From contig CANMVD010000002.1 in assembly GCA_947501275.1 (NCBI GenBank), forward strand, positions 186,001 to 250,000: a stretch of DNA of 64,000 bases, read 5' to 3'. Below the pieces are notes generated by a model that saw only the letters and a program-made list of their open reading frames with translations, was not told the DNA's origin and did no database searches. Shown piece after piece: positions 52,701 to 60,152 of the stretch (position 1 is the stretch's first letter; each line of letters opens with the position of its first letter). Made by a program: the position numbers and the translations under genes. Origin of the DNA: an uncultured Tateyamaria sp. GTDB lineage: Bacteria > Pseudomonadota > Alphaproteobacteria > Rhodobacterales > Rhodobacteraceae.

Positions 52701-53604
52701 AGCCGCGGGTCGCGACTTGTCGGCTGAACTTGCAGCAGGTGATCTGTACCTGTCGCCGGTAAACCCGAATGAGCGGATTGCCGAATTGACCAAGTGGCTC
52801 GACACCGATCCCTTTGCAATTGGTCTTGATCACGAGTGGACCGGCGATCAGGAAGATCAGGCCGAATCCGGCGCGTTCCTGGGCAAGGCGTTCCTTGGTG
52901 CCTTGGGTCTGATGTTCATCATCCTGCTAGCGCAGTTCAACTCGATCTACAACTCGCTGCTTGTTCTGTTGGCTGTGGTATTGTCGACGGCGGGCGTGTT
53001 GATCGGGATGCTTGTCATGGGTCAGGCGTTCTCGATCATCATGACCGGGACAGGCATCGTGGCCTTGGCTGGGATCGTTGTGAACAACAATATCGTGTTG
53101 ATCGACACCTATCAGGAATACGAGCGTTACATGCCGCGGATCGAGGCGATCATTCGCACCGCTCAGGACCGCATTCGCCCTGTGCTGCTGACAACAATCA
53201 CCACCATGGCAGGTCTGGCCCCGATGATGTTCGGCCTCAGCCTCGACTTTGGCAATGGTGGCTATACCGTCGACAGCCCGACAGCCCTGTGGTGGAAACA
53301 ATTGGCGACAGCCGTTGTGTTCGGTCTTGGCATTGCGACTGTCCTGACGCTGATGGTGACACCATCCCTTTTGGCCGTACGGGTCTGGTTCGTGACATAT
53401 GTGATGTGGTTTAGCCAACTGCTTGGGAAACTGTCCTTGGGTCGCGCCAGCGCATCTGCGCGGGACTGGGCGCTGTCGCGTGAAGCGGGCAAGATGCAAA
53501 GCCAAGAGCTGATCTGGGACTTTGACGAGGCACCCGTGGTCGACACGTCACAACCGGAATTGCCGCTGCCAAGGACGCCGACCCCATTGAAGGCTGCGGA
53601 ATAA
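49720..53604 (+). CDS. RND efflux permease, enlarged form
   Basis: A 1294-residue inner-membrane transporter, about 250 residues longer than AcrB-type proteins. The N-terminus MVLAFIVLSLLAGAFAYISL, PKEGEPDIEIPT and LVKPMETELADLDGLNKI are standard. TM4 has LSVGMLVDGAIVVVEYADKR, where a single Asp remains of the usual Asp-Asp pair; TM10 has GIVVNNNIVLIDTYQEYERY. Residues about 490-610 are an insertion with two extra hydrophobic stretches (LGLFLLAAVLLAVSVAIEPL; VFLVGVALSAVLVSVVAGGG) before TM7. A second stretch of about 50 polar residues (SGDIVGDDGATYAVLAQEAA) is added in the second porter half. The substrate is unknown. It forms an operon with the adaptor gene. Confidence 0.9.
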   Translation: MTGIVDWAASRARMVLAFIVLSLLAGAFAYISLPKEGEPDIEIPTLVLSVPFPGISAADSETLLVKPMETELADLDGLNKITGTAAEGYANIVLEFEFGWDKTQVMADVRDAMDSAEAEFPAGFEQYTLDEFNFSEFPIIIVNLTGPVPERTITRFAKDLQDDIEAMDAVLEASIVGSRDEMVEVVIDPLRLEAYNVTAGELITVVQNNNQLIAAGEVETEQGAFAVKIPSSFDEVSDIYNLPVKTNGDRVVTLGDLAQINLTFEDRTSTARFNGSDTVALQVVKRKGFNLIDTATAVKELVAEKSDEWPDGLKAAVKVGTSNDQSREVASMVGQLQGSVLTAIALVMIVSLAFLGPRASVLVGFAIPTSFLLCFVLLAIMGISISNIVMFGLILSVGMLVDGAIVVVEYADKRQQEGAGPMQSYVDAAKRMFWPVVSSTATTLCAFLPMLFWPGVPGEFMGMLPVTLIFVLSASLIVALVYLPVMGGVLGRLIDLLSRAVTGITSLPIAAHLGLFLLAAVLLAVSVAIEPLMAIAAGAFAGMDQQNIWGSVLPTFFDVFLVGVALSAVLVSVVAGGGLAILAGCGVITRFFGGVLWALRSVFGRRQRQVRSGYQRSTFGYVIQGIVGNPLMPLVMIGFVFMFVGTTLIYFINNNRGVEFFVETEPEQAIVYVLARGNLSLGEKDALLKQAETIVTRHPGIRSAFAFAGSGGLNANTGGAQSPLDTIGQIQLETIPWEERPDATEPWFNVPFIDYTVMREVKASDFDGDTVLDELQAELGNIPGIRTEVLALAQGPASAKPVHLRIKGDDWNDLLAATAAARQVFEETPGLIKIEDTRPLPGIDWQIDVDVEKAGRYGADVATVGAMVQLVTRGLLLDTMRVDTSDEEVEIRVRLPEKDRVLSTLDTLKVRTGDGLVPLANFITRTPVAKLAQINRVGQQRYFDVKADVTPGLQTLVEGRDENAQILATLRPSASGDIVGDDGATYAVLAQEAAAAGRDLSAELAAGDLYLSPVNPNERIAELTKWLDTDPFAIGLDHEWTGDQEDQAESGAFLGKAFLGALGLMFIILLAQFNSIYNSLLVLLAVVLSTAGVLIGMLVMGQAFSIIMTGTGIVALAGIVVNNNIVLIDTYQEYERYMPRIEAIIRTAQDRIRPVLLTTITTMAGLAPMMFGLSLDFGNGGYTVDSPTALWWKQLATAVVFGLGIATVLTLMVTPSLLAVRVWFVTYVMWFSQLLGKLSLGRASASARDWALSREAGKMQSQELIWDFDEAPVVDTSQPELPLPRTPTPLKAAE

Positions 53605-53714
53605 GCCGCAGCTTTGGCAGTGCGGGCGCCGCAAGAGGCACGAGTCCCGCTCGCACTGTTGCGTTGCGAACGCATGTACGAAGCCGTCCCGCGCCGGTCT
53701 CACAGCGCAAGGAC

Positions 53715-53741
53715 AGCCGAAAGCCAAAATGGCCTTCGGCT
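53715..53741. terminator. long hairpin between RND and ABC exporter genes
   Basis: AGCCGAAAGCCA, loop AAA, TGGCCTTCGGCT: a 12-bp stem with one mismatch. It lies in the 135-base convergent gap and just touches the ABC exporter stop. No T run, so probably a bidirectional roadblock or weak terminator. Confidence 0.45.
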
Positions 53742-55593
53742 ACATCTCATCCGCTTGCTGGCGATGCCAAAGCTGGGCATAGCGCCCCTCGGCTTCGAGC
53801 AGGGCATCGTGGGTTCCGGTTTCCACAATCTCACCCTTCTCGAGCACCACAATCCGATCCGCCTCGGCAATGGTGCTCAGGCGGTGCGCAATGGTCAGCA
53901 CTGTACGCCCCTGCCCGGCTGCGTTAAGCGCCTCTTTGATGTCTTGCTCTGTCTCTGTGTCAAGCGCACTGGTCGCTTCGTCCAGCAACAGGATCGGCGG
54001 GTCCTTCAGCAAGGTGCGGGCTATGCCCACACGCTGTTTCTCGCCACCTGAAAGCTTCAAGCCCCGCTCACCGACAGCCGTGTCGTAGCCCTGCGGCAGG
54101 GTCTCGATAAAGTCATGGATCTGCGCGGCCTTGGCCGCCGCTATTATGTCCTGATGGGTCGCCTGATCACGCCCATAAGCGATGTTGTAGCGGATCGTGT
54201 CGTTGAACAGCACGGTATCCTGCGGCACAACGCCGATGGCTGCGTGCAGGCTCTCTTGGGTGACGTCGCGGATGTCCTGTCCGTCAATCCGCAGCGCCCC
54301 GCCGCCGACGTCATAAAACCGGAACAACAGCCGCCCGATGGTGGACTTGCCCGACCCGGTTGACCCAACGATTGCAACGGTTTGCCCAGGCTCAGCAACC
54401 AAGGACACGCCCTTGAGGATGGGGCGCGCCGCGTCGTAGCCAAAGTGCACGTTTTCCAACGCAACTTGTCCGCCCTCGACCTTCAACGGCTTGGCATCTG
54501 TCGCATCCACCACCTCGGCGGGCTGCTCGAGCAGGTCAAACATCTCGCCCATATCAACCAGGGCCTGTCGGATTTCGCGGTACACCGTCCCCAGAAAATT
54601 CAGCGGCATCGTGATCTGAATCATATAGGCATTGACCATCACGAAATCGCCAACAGTCAACGATCCGTTCTGCACCCCAACGGCTGCCATGACCATGACC
54701 CCGACCAAACCGCCCGTGATGATCACGGACTGGCCAAAGTTCAAGAAGGCAAGCGAATAGCTGGTCTTGAGCGCAGCAGCCTCATATTGCTCCATTGCGC
54801 TGTCATAACGGGCCGCTTCGCGCCCCTCTGCCCCGAAATATTTGACCGTTTCAAAGTTGAGCAGGCTGTCGATGGCCTTTTGATTGGCGTCCGTGTCCTG
54901 TTCGTTCATCACGCGGCGCAGTTTGACGCGCCATTCCGTGACCGCGAAAGTGAACCAGACATAAAGCCCGATCGTCACAGTGACGACCGCCAGATACCAC
55001 GCATCAAACAGGATCGTCAGAATGATCCCGATCAAAACCAGTTCCAGCACAAGCGGGCCGATTGAGAACAGCAGGAAGCGCAGCAGAAATTCGACGCCCT
55101 TCACCCCGCGTTCAATAATGCGGCTCAGACCACCGGTCTTGCGCGTGATGTGATAGCGCATCGAAAGACGGTGAATATGTTCAAACGTCTCAAGCGCCAG
55201 CATCCGCAACGCGCGTTGCGCCACACGCGCGAAAACGGCGTCGCGCAACTGTTGAAAGCCGACATTCATCAAACGGGCAACGCCATAGGCGATGGTCAGG
55301 CCAATGGCCCCCAGGGCCAGCGCCGACACGCCGTCGCCCGCAAGGGCATCCACGGCGTCCCTGTAGATGATCGGGGTGTAAACCGAGACGGCTTTGGACA
55401 AAACCAAAGCCAGCATTGCCAGCACAACACGTTGTTTCACCCACGGCTTGTCCGCAGGCCACAGGTACGGCGCTACTTTGCGAATTGTACGCCACCCCGA
55501 GCGGCGCTCGTCTGCGTTGCTGCCTGTTTCAGGGTCTGGTGACGGTCGCGTAGGTTGGGCCGGCGCCCCGGTGGCAGCAGTATCTGCGGGCAT
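53740..55593 (-). CDS. ABC exporter, Atm1/ABCB7-type half transporter
   Basis: A 617-residue half transporter. Six helices occupy residues about 55-345 (VVLAMLALVLSKAVSVYTPI, YGVARLMNVGFQQLRDAVFA, ETFEHIHRLSMRYHITRKTG). The nucleotide-binding domain follows, with Walker A VGSTGSGKSTIGRLL, the signature LSGGEKQRVGIARTLL and Walker B PPILLLDEATSALDTETEQD. RYHITRKTGGLSRIIERG is characteristic of the Atm1 branch, which exports glutathione-based sulfur or heavy-metal compounds. It works as a homodimer. No iron-sulfur assembly genes are adjacent. Confidence 0.88.
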   Translation of the reverse strand: MPADTAATGAPAQPTRPSPDPETGSNADERRSGWRTIRKVAPYLWPADKPWVKQRVVLAMLALVLSKAVSVYTPIIYRDAVDALAGDGVSALALGAIGLTIAYGVARLMNVGFQQLRDAVFARVAQRALRMLALETFEHIHRLSMRYHITRKTGGLSRIIERGVKGVEFLLRFLLFSIGPLVLELVLIGIILTILFDAWYLAVVTVTIGLYVWFTFAVTEWRVKLRRVMNEQDTDANQKAIDSLLNFETVKYFGAEGREAARYDSAMEQYEAAALKTSYSLAFLNFGQSVIITGGLVGVMVMAAVGVQNGSLTVGDFVMVNAYMIQITMPLNFLGTVYREIRQALVDMGEMFDLLEQPAEVVDATDAKPLKVEGGQVALENVHFGYDAARPILKGVSLVAEPGQTVAIVGSTGSGKSTIGRLLFRFYDVGGGALRIDGQDIRDVTQESLHAAIGVVPQDTVLFNDTIRYNIAYGRDQATHQDIIAAAKAAQIHDFIETLPQGYDTAVGERGLKLSGGEKQRVGIARTLLKDPPILLLDEATSALDTETEQDIKEALNAAGQGRTVLTIAHRLSTIAEADRIVVLEKGEIVETGTHDALLEAEGRYAQLWHRQQADEM

Positions 55594-55688
55594 ATAAGGA
55601 AAGTCCTGTCGTTACAGACACTGCAACATAAGTCAGCCAAGCCAGAGTTGCCAGTGCCAGACGTCCCGGATCTGTCGCATATACCTAC

Positions 55689-57230
55689 TTAGTCCGGCAG
55701 GTCAAACACCTGGCCGGGGAAAATCAGATCCGGGTTCCGGATCGAGTCGCGGTTGGCTTCGAACACCTGCACATAAAGGCGCCCTTCCCCGTAACGCGCA
55801 CGCGCGATCGCCCACAGGCTGTTGCCGGTTTGAACCGTGATGCGCTTGGCCGCTGTCTGAGGGTCGTCCGCCTGCGCCAACACCGCCGGGTCTTCGCGTT
55901 TGAACGGCGTCTCGATACGGCTGGTGACATCGCCTGCCGCATCAACCTCGTCCACACGCAAGGTATACACTCCGGTGTCAATCTCGGGCAGGTCACCGCG
56001 CCAGCGTCCGGTGTCATCCACCTCCAGCTCTGTGACAGGGCGGTTGTTCACGTAGACCCGGACAACTTCAGCTTCGGACTGCGCGCGCCCCGCCAATTGG
56101 ACCTCGCCCTCCAAAGAATAGCTGATGCTGTCGATCTCGATGTTTTCGAGAATGTCCGGGGGTGTCGTGCCAAGGATCTCCACACCGTCTTCGTCGGATT
56201 TGAGAAGAGTCACACCGGATGGCGCGGGTTGCGGCGTCGCCACAGCCACAACGTCCTGTTCGGGCTTGGGTTGAGGTGCTGCGGTCGCAACTTTCGGCGC
56301 CTCAGGTTGTATCGGCGCCTCGGGTGCTTTCGTGGGCTCCGAAACAGGCACGTTTGATTGCTGAGCAACGTCAGGAGCAACAGTTTCCTGCGGTGCGGCA
56401 GCCATGACCGGCGTATCACCTGCGGGTGTGGAGGTGTCGACCGCCTCGTTCAAAGATGCTGCGGGAGCTGGTTCGGCCTGTGGTGCTGGCGCCTCTGCGA
56501 CGGTCTCTTCGACGGCCACCGCCGGCGTATCTTCTGTGCTCGCAGCTTCGACACTCGCAGTGTCTACGGTGGTCGGTTCCTTGGACGGTGCGTCATCGGT
56601 TGCATTCGTTTCCCGTTCTGACGGCGCGGCCTTCACTGTGTCCTGGCTCGCGTCCTCCTGCACGAGGGCCGCAACGTCCACGTCAGGCGTGCGCTCCAGT
56701 ACTGGCGCGACAATCACCTCATCCAATGACGAAATGTCCTTGCCGTTCAGGCGCTGCAATACCGTCAGAATTTGTGCGTCCGGATTGGGCGGAAACAGCG
56801 TTATAGCGGCAAATCCCCCGCCCGTGTCCGCCATGACTTCTGTATTTGGCACGCCGTCCAGCAAAACTGTGACCTTGCTGCCCGGTTCAGCACGTCCGGC
56901 GATCACAGCAAAACCGTCCGGCTCCACACGCACTTCGTCAATTGATGGCGGTGTCGGAGCGGGAACAGGCGTTGGATTGGGCGCAGGTTCTGCAACAACA
57001 ACCGGTTCGGCAACGGCCTCAGGTACGGCCTGAGGCGCGGGTTCAGCTTCGGGGGCTGGTGTTGCGATTGGTTGCTGCGCAGCTTCGATGACCGGTTGCG
57101 ATTGCGGTTGCCCGCTGTCGGATGAGCGATTGCTGAAAAAGAACCCTGCCCCGGCGATGGCCGCAACGGCAATGACTCCAGACGCAGCCAAACCGCCGTT
57201 TGATCCGAGCAATGCCGCCAGTTTGGACAT
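55689..57230 (-). CDS. LysM domain protein with N-terminal anchor
   Basis: A 513-residue protein. ATG 57230 ([20 protein letters not shown]) leads into one membrane helix, [15 protein letters not shown]. Then comes a long Pro/Ala/Glu-rich region (residues about 40-390, for example [20 protein letters not shown]) that probably spans the periplasm. Two small beta domains stand out: [20 protein letters not shown] near residue 90, and [20 protein letters not shown], then [19 protein letters not shown], near residue 390. The C-terminal LysM ([20 protein letters not shown], then [15 protein letters not shown]) binds peptidoglycan. Divergent from the LOG gene by 131 bases. The pattern is common in Rhodobacteraceae; function likely structural. 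Confidence 0.85.
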   Translation of the reverse strand: MSKLAALLGSNGGLAASGVIAVAAIAGAGFFFSNRSSDSGQPQSQPVIEAAQQPIATPAPEAEPAPQAVPEAVAEPVVVAEPAPNPTPVPAPTPPSIDEVRVEPDGFAVIAGRAEPGSKVTVLLDGVPNTEVMADTGGGFAAITLFPPNPDAQILTVLQRLNGKDISSLDEVIVAPVLERTPDVDVAALVQEDASQDTVKAAPSERETNATDDAPSKEPTTVDTASVEAASTEDTPAVAVEETVAEAPAPQAEPAPAASLNEAVDTSTPAGDTPVMAAAPQETVAPDVAQQSNVPVSEPTKAPEAPIQPEAPKVATAAPQPKPEQDVVAVATPQPAPSGVTLLKSDEDGVEILGTTPPDILENIEIDSISYSLEGEVQLAGRAQSEAEVVRVYVNNRPVTELEVDDTGRWRGDLPEIDTGVYTLRVDEVDAAGDVTSRIETPFKREDPAVLAQADDPQTAAKRITVQTGNSLWAIARARYGEGRLYVQVFEANRDSIRNPDLIFPGQVFDLPD

Positions 57231-57361
57231 TGTCACCCTTTCCATCCCGCCGAGCACCCCACTCGGTCTTGTTGCGCTTGCATAACAGGCACCCTTACAA
57301 GGGTCAAAACACGTCGCAACACATCCGCAATAGTGTTGCGGCCTTGCCAACGGAGCAAAGA

Positions 57362-57916
57362 ATGCCACAACCCTCTATTTGCGTTTACTGTGGTTCACGG
57401 GATGGCGTGTCGCCAAATTACGGCGCGGCAGCAGACAAACTTGGCCACGGATTGGCAGAACGTGGGTGGCGTCTGGTCTATGGCGCTGGCGATGTGGGTC
57501 TGATGGGCCGCGTGGCGCGCGCGGCGCAAGCGGGCGGCGCTGAAACATTTGGGGTCATACCGCAGCATCTGGTGCAATGGGAGGTCGGCAAGTCTGACCT
57601 GACCAGCTACGTCGTGACCGAGACGATGCATGAGCGCAAGAAAGTGATGTTCATGAATTGCGACGCTGTCGTGGTGCTGCCGGGGGGTGCGGGGTCACTG
57701 GACGAGTTGTTCGAAGTGCTCACCTGGCGTCAACTGGGCCTGCACGAGAAACCCGTTTTTCTCGTCAATACAGATGGTTATTGGGATCCGTTGATGCACC
57801 TGCTGAACCACGTCGTTGCGCAGGGATTTGCGGATGCGTCGTTGCTGGAGATGCTTGACTGTGTGCCCGACACAGATGCCGTTTTGCGCCAACTGGCTGA
57901 AACGCTTGGGTCCTGA
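57362..57916 (+). CDS. LOG family protein (cytokinin riboside phosphoribohydrolase-like)
   Basis: A 184-residue cytosolic enzyme. The PGGxGTxxE motif is present as [20 protein letters not shown], with Ser in place of Thr, and the start [10 protein letters not shown] and [17 protein letters not shown] fit the TIGR00730/LOG family. Members remove ribose phosphate from N6-modified or other nucleotide monophosphates. The conserved [10 protein letters not shown] lies before the motif. It ends in a clear terminator. The physiological substrate in bacteria without cytokinins is unsettled. Confidence 0.9.
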   Translation: MPQPSICVYCGSRDGVSPNYGAAADKLGHGLAERGWRLVYGAGDVGLMGRVARAAQAGGAETFGVIPQHLVQWEVGKSDLTSYVVTETMHERKKVMFMNCDAVVVLPGGAGSLDELFEVLTWRQLGLHEKPVFLVNTDGYWDPLMHLLNHVVAQGFADASLLEMLDCVPDTDAVLRQLAETLGS

Positions 57917-57918
57917 GC

Positions 57919-57953
57919 GCCAGAAACCGCAACGGGTTTCCGGCTTTTTTTTT
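57919..57953 (+). terminator. intrinsic terminator after the LOG gene
   Basis: GCCAGAAACC-GCAACG-GGTTTCCGGC then nine T: a stem with one mismatch and a strong T run, starting 3 bases after the stop. It also faces the convergent sodB gene. Confidence 0.85.
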
Positions 57954-58025
57954 GTAAGTGCAGGACAGAATCCGCACCGCTTGAAACTGACCGGGCACCT
58001 TCGATGCACCCGATCAACGCGCAGC

Positions 58026-58625
58026 TTACATGCGGCTGGCGACGTTTTCCCAGTTCACCAGATTGTCGAGGAAGTTCGTCAGATAGGCAGGACGCTTGTT
58101 GCGGAAATCGATATAGTAGGAGTGCTCCCAAACATCACAACCCAGCAGCGCCGTTTGACCAAAGCACAACGGGTTCACACCATTTTCGGTCTTTGTGACC
58201 TTCAGCGCGCCATCGGTATCTTTGACCAGCCACGCCCAACCGGAGCCAAACTGGCCCGCGCCTGCTGCAGAAAAGGCGTCCTTGAACGCATCAACCGAAC
58301 CAAAGCTTTCGACCAGTGCCTTTTCCAACTCGCCCGGCATGGACGATGCACCTGGGCCCATCATTTCCCAGAACTGGTTGTGGTTCCACAATTGGGAGAT
58401 GTTGTTGAAGATGCCGTTCTGGGCAACAGCCGAAGCGTCATATGTGCCTTTGATGATCTCTTCTAGAGATTTGTCAGCCCATTCAGTGCCTTCGATGGCC
58501 TTGTTGCCGTTCACGACATAAGCGTTGTGGTGCAGGTCGTGGTGATATTCCAGCGTTTCCTTGGACATACCGGCAGATGCGAGTGCGTCGTGGGCATAGG
58601 GAAGGTCAGGAAGTTCAAAAGCCAT
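58026..58625 (-). CDS. sodB: superoxide dismutase (Fe type)
   Basis: A 199-residue cytosolic enzyme that converts superoxide to peroxide and oxygen. Start MAFELPDLPYAHDALASAGM fits bacterial Fe-SOD. Metal ligands are visible in EYHHDLHHNAYVVN, in QLWNHNQFWEM and in LLGCDVWEHSYYIDFRNKRP, with Asp and His at the usual spacing. The Gln near residue 70 (NNISQLWNHN region) and GAGQFGSGWAWLV follow the Fe/Mn family; the metal choice is my inference from the closest pattern. ATG 58625 is favoured over 58649. Single gene, flanked by hairpins. Confidence 0.93.
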   Translation of the reverse strand: MAFELPDLPYAHDALASAGMSKETLEYHHDLHHNAYVVNGNKAIEGTEWADKSLEEIIKGTYDASAVAQNGIFNNISQLWNHNQFWEMMGPGASSMPGELEKALVESFGSVDAFKDAFSAAGAGQFGSGWAWLVKDTDGALKVTKTENGVNPLCFGQTALLGCDVWEHSYYIDFRNKRPAYLTNFLDNLVNWENVASRM

Positions 58626-58736
58626 TGTGCGGGCCCCCTTTGAAATCATTGCAGGTCGTGCCTGACAGATTGTGCATCAGGCTGCAAGATCAAGGGCAAT
58701 GCGACAAACTTCTGTTAAGCGCGGCAAGCAACCGCC

Positions 58737-59108
58737 TCAGCGGCACGTCCCTTCCCACCGCAGGGTGCCTGTATATCCGTCGGCGCGAGAGTTCACTTTT
58801 GTCGCGCCGCTTGCCGTATCCGTGACGGACGAAAAGCGGAACGCACGCCAACGCCAGTTGGCGCGCATCTTGTTTGCTGTCTGGCGCACGCGCACCTCCG
58901 AATTGCGCACTCCTTCCAGTGTGGCCGCTCCGTTTGATGCAATCGTGAGCCGGTACTTCAGCGCATACTGGCCTTTTTGCGGAGAGATTGGCGAAACGTC
59001 GCAAGTGTAAACCTTGGCGTCAGCGGCACCCGCAGCTGGCGCATTCAGGCTGATCAACGTGCCAAGGAGCGCTGTGTTCAAAACGGTCCGTATCATGGAA
59101 TACTTCAT
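58737..59108 (-). CDS. small secreted protein of unknown function, second of pair
   Basis: A 123-residue exported protein. ATG 59108 overlaps the upstream stop by one base (TGATG); ATG 59096 is an alternative. Signal peptide: MIRTVLNTALLGTLISLNAP, cut near GAA-DA. The mature protein starts VYTCDVSPISPQKGQYALKY, then RLTIASNGAATLEGVRNSEV, and ends RWEGTCR; the two cysteines near its ends may pair. No family recognised. Its layout (N-terminal Cys, beta strands, C-terminal Cys) recalls its upstream neighbour, so the two may be diverged duplicates. Confidence 0.65.
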   Translation of the reverse strand: MKYSMIRTVLNTALLGTLISLNAPAAGAADAKVYTCDVSPISPQKGQYALKYRLTIASNGAATLEGVRNSEVRVRQTANKMRANWRWRAFRFSSVTDTASGATKVNSRADGYTGTLRWEGTCR

Positions 59109-59503
59109 CAAAAGTCTTGCGCAGCACAGCTCCCATTTCCGGATGGGCTGTTGTCTGCATTGCGCATCGTCCCACGCATGGTGGCTGACTTTTTGTCTGC
59201 CGCCAGAATAATCCGATAGGTCACGCGCACCTGCATGGGTCTGGTCGGCAGGGTCAATGGCCATGACACTTCGGTTTTGCCATTTGCCAATTGACGCACC
59301 TTGGCTGTAATCGGTCCACCCTTGGCCCAATCAATATAGGCGTCATACACAACCGCGCGCTTTCCATCGGGGTCAAAACGCAGTCCGATCACTTCAGGAA
59401 TGAAGCCTTCGCCGGTCGATTTTAAATTGCACACGATGCTTTGCGCGCCAGCGACAGTGGCCGACATGCTGAGGACAAGCGCCAGAAAACCTTGTTTTAA
59501 CAT
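59108..59503 (-). CDS. small secreted protein of unknown function, first of pair
   Basis: A 131-residue exported protein with signal peptide MLKQGFLALVLSMSATVAGA. The mature part is SIVCNLKSTGEGFIPEVIGL, then VVYDAYIDWAKGGPITAKVR, then WPLTLPTRPMQVRVTYRIIL, and it ends NGSCAAQDF. Cys pair as in the downstream partner. It could be a small periplasmic beta-sandwich, but no family was recognised. Followed directly by the second gene with a one-base overlap. Confidence 0.65.
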   Translation of the reverse strand: MLKQGFLALVLSMSATVAGAQSIVCNLKSTGEGFIPEVIGLRFDPDGKRAVVYDAYIDWAKGGPITAKVRQLANGKTEVSWPLTLPTRPMQVRVTYRIILAADKKSATMRGTMRNADNSPSGNGSCAAQDF

Positions 59504-59582
59504 AAATGAGAACCTCGATCAGATAGAATGTGACGCAGAATAGCATCACACTCACCCGTGAAAAGAGCGAAATTCCCGCGGA

Positions 59583-60152
59583 TCAGAAGAAATCGACGGC
59601 ACTGCCCGGTTGTGCGGCAACTTTGAGCAGGTCAAACACATATCTCGCATGGCTGCGGAAGCAGACGATCTGAAACACGTCTTCTTCGTGCAACCAAAAG
59701 GCAACAGGCACCTGCGCCATACGAGTGCGTCGGAACATTCCACCGGCAAATGCCTGTGGTTTCAGATCGACGGGAACGAGTTTGGCCAGCACGTCCCGCG
59801 CACCGGCACCCGACACACGAAAGACAGCCCGCGCATCTGACACATCAACCGCCAAGGCATGATCCGATCCAATCGTTGAGCGGATCTTGTCAAGGCTGGC
59901 ATCAACTTCGTCATAGGGGCACAGCACAAGAAGTTCATCCGGCGACATCCAGCAGATACCGCGATCATCGGAGCAGTTGGCCTGCCCGGCGCCGGGGACG
60001 TCCACGGATGCCACTGTTTTGGCCGCCTTCTTGATGCCGGCACTGGCTAGATCACCGCGCAGGGTGATCATGCCTTGAAGTGCAACTTCTGTGATTGTTG
60101 CAATTCCATCCGTTGACGTGGCCCCATCAAGGGCAGTCACAGCTCTAGACAT
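59583..60152 (-). CDS. soxG: sarcosine oxidase subunit gamma
   Basis: A 189-residue subunit of heterotetrameric sarcosine oxidase. It fits the SoxG family: GMITLRGDLASAGIKKAAKT, ICWMSPDELLVLCPYDEVDA, and VPVAFWLHEEDVFQIVCFRS, then HARYVFDLL. The subunit sits against the C-terminal part of the alpha subunit and stabilises the complex. The start overlaps the soxA stop by 8 bases, so they are coupled. Last gene of the soxDAG run. Confidence 0.93.
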   Translation of the reverse strand: MSRAVTALDGATSTDGIATITEVALQGMITLRGDLASAGIKKAAKTVASVDVPGAGQANCSDDRGICWMSPDELLVLCPYDEVDASLDKIRSTIGSDHALAVDVSDARAVFRVSGAGARDVLAKLVPVDLKPQAFAGGMFRRTRMAQVPVAFWLHEEDVFQIVCFRSHARYVFDLLKVAAQPGSAVDFF

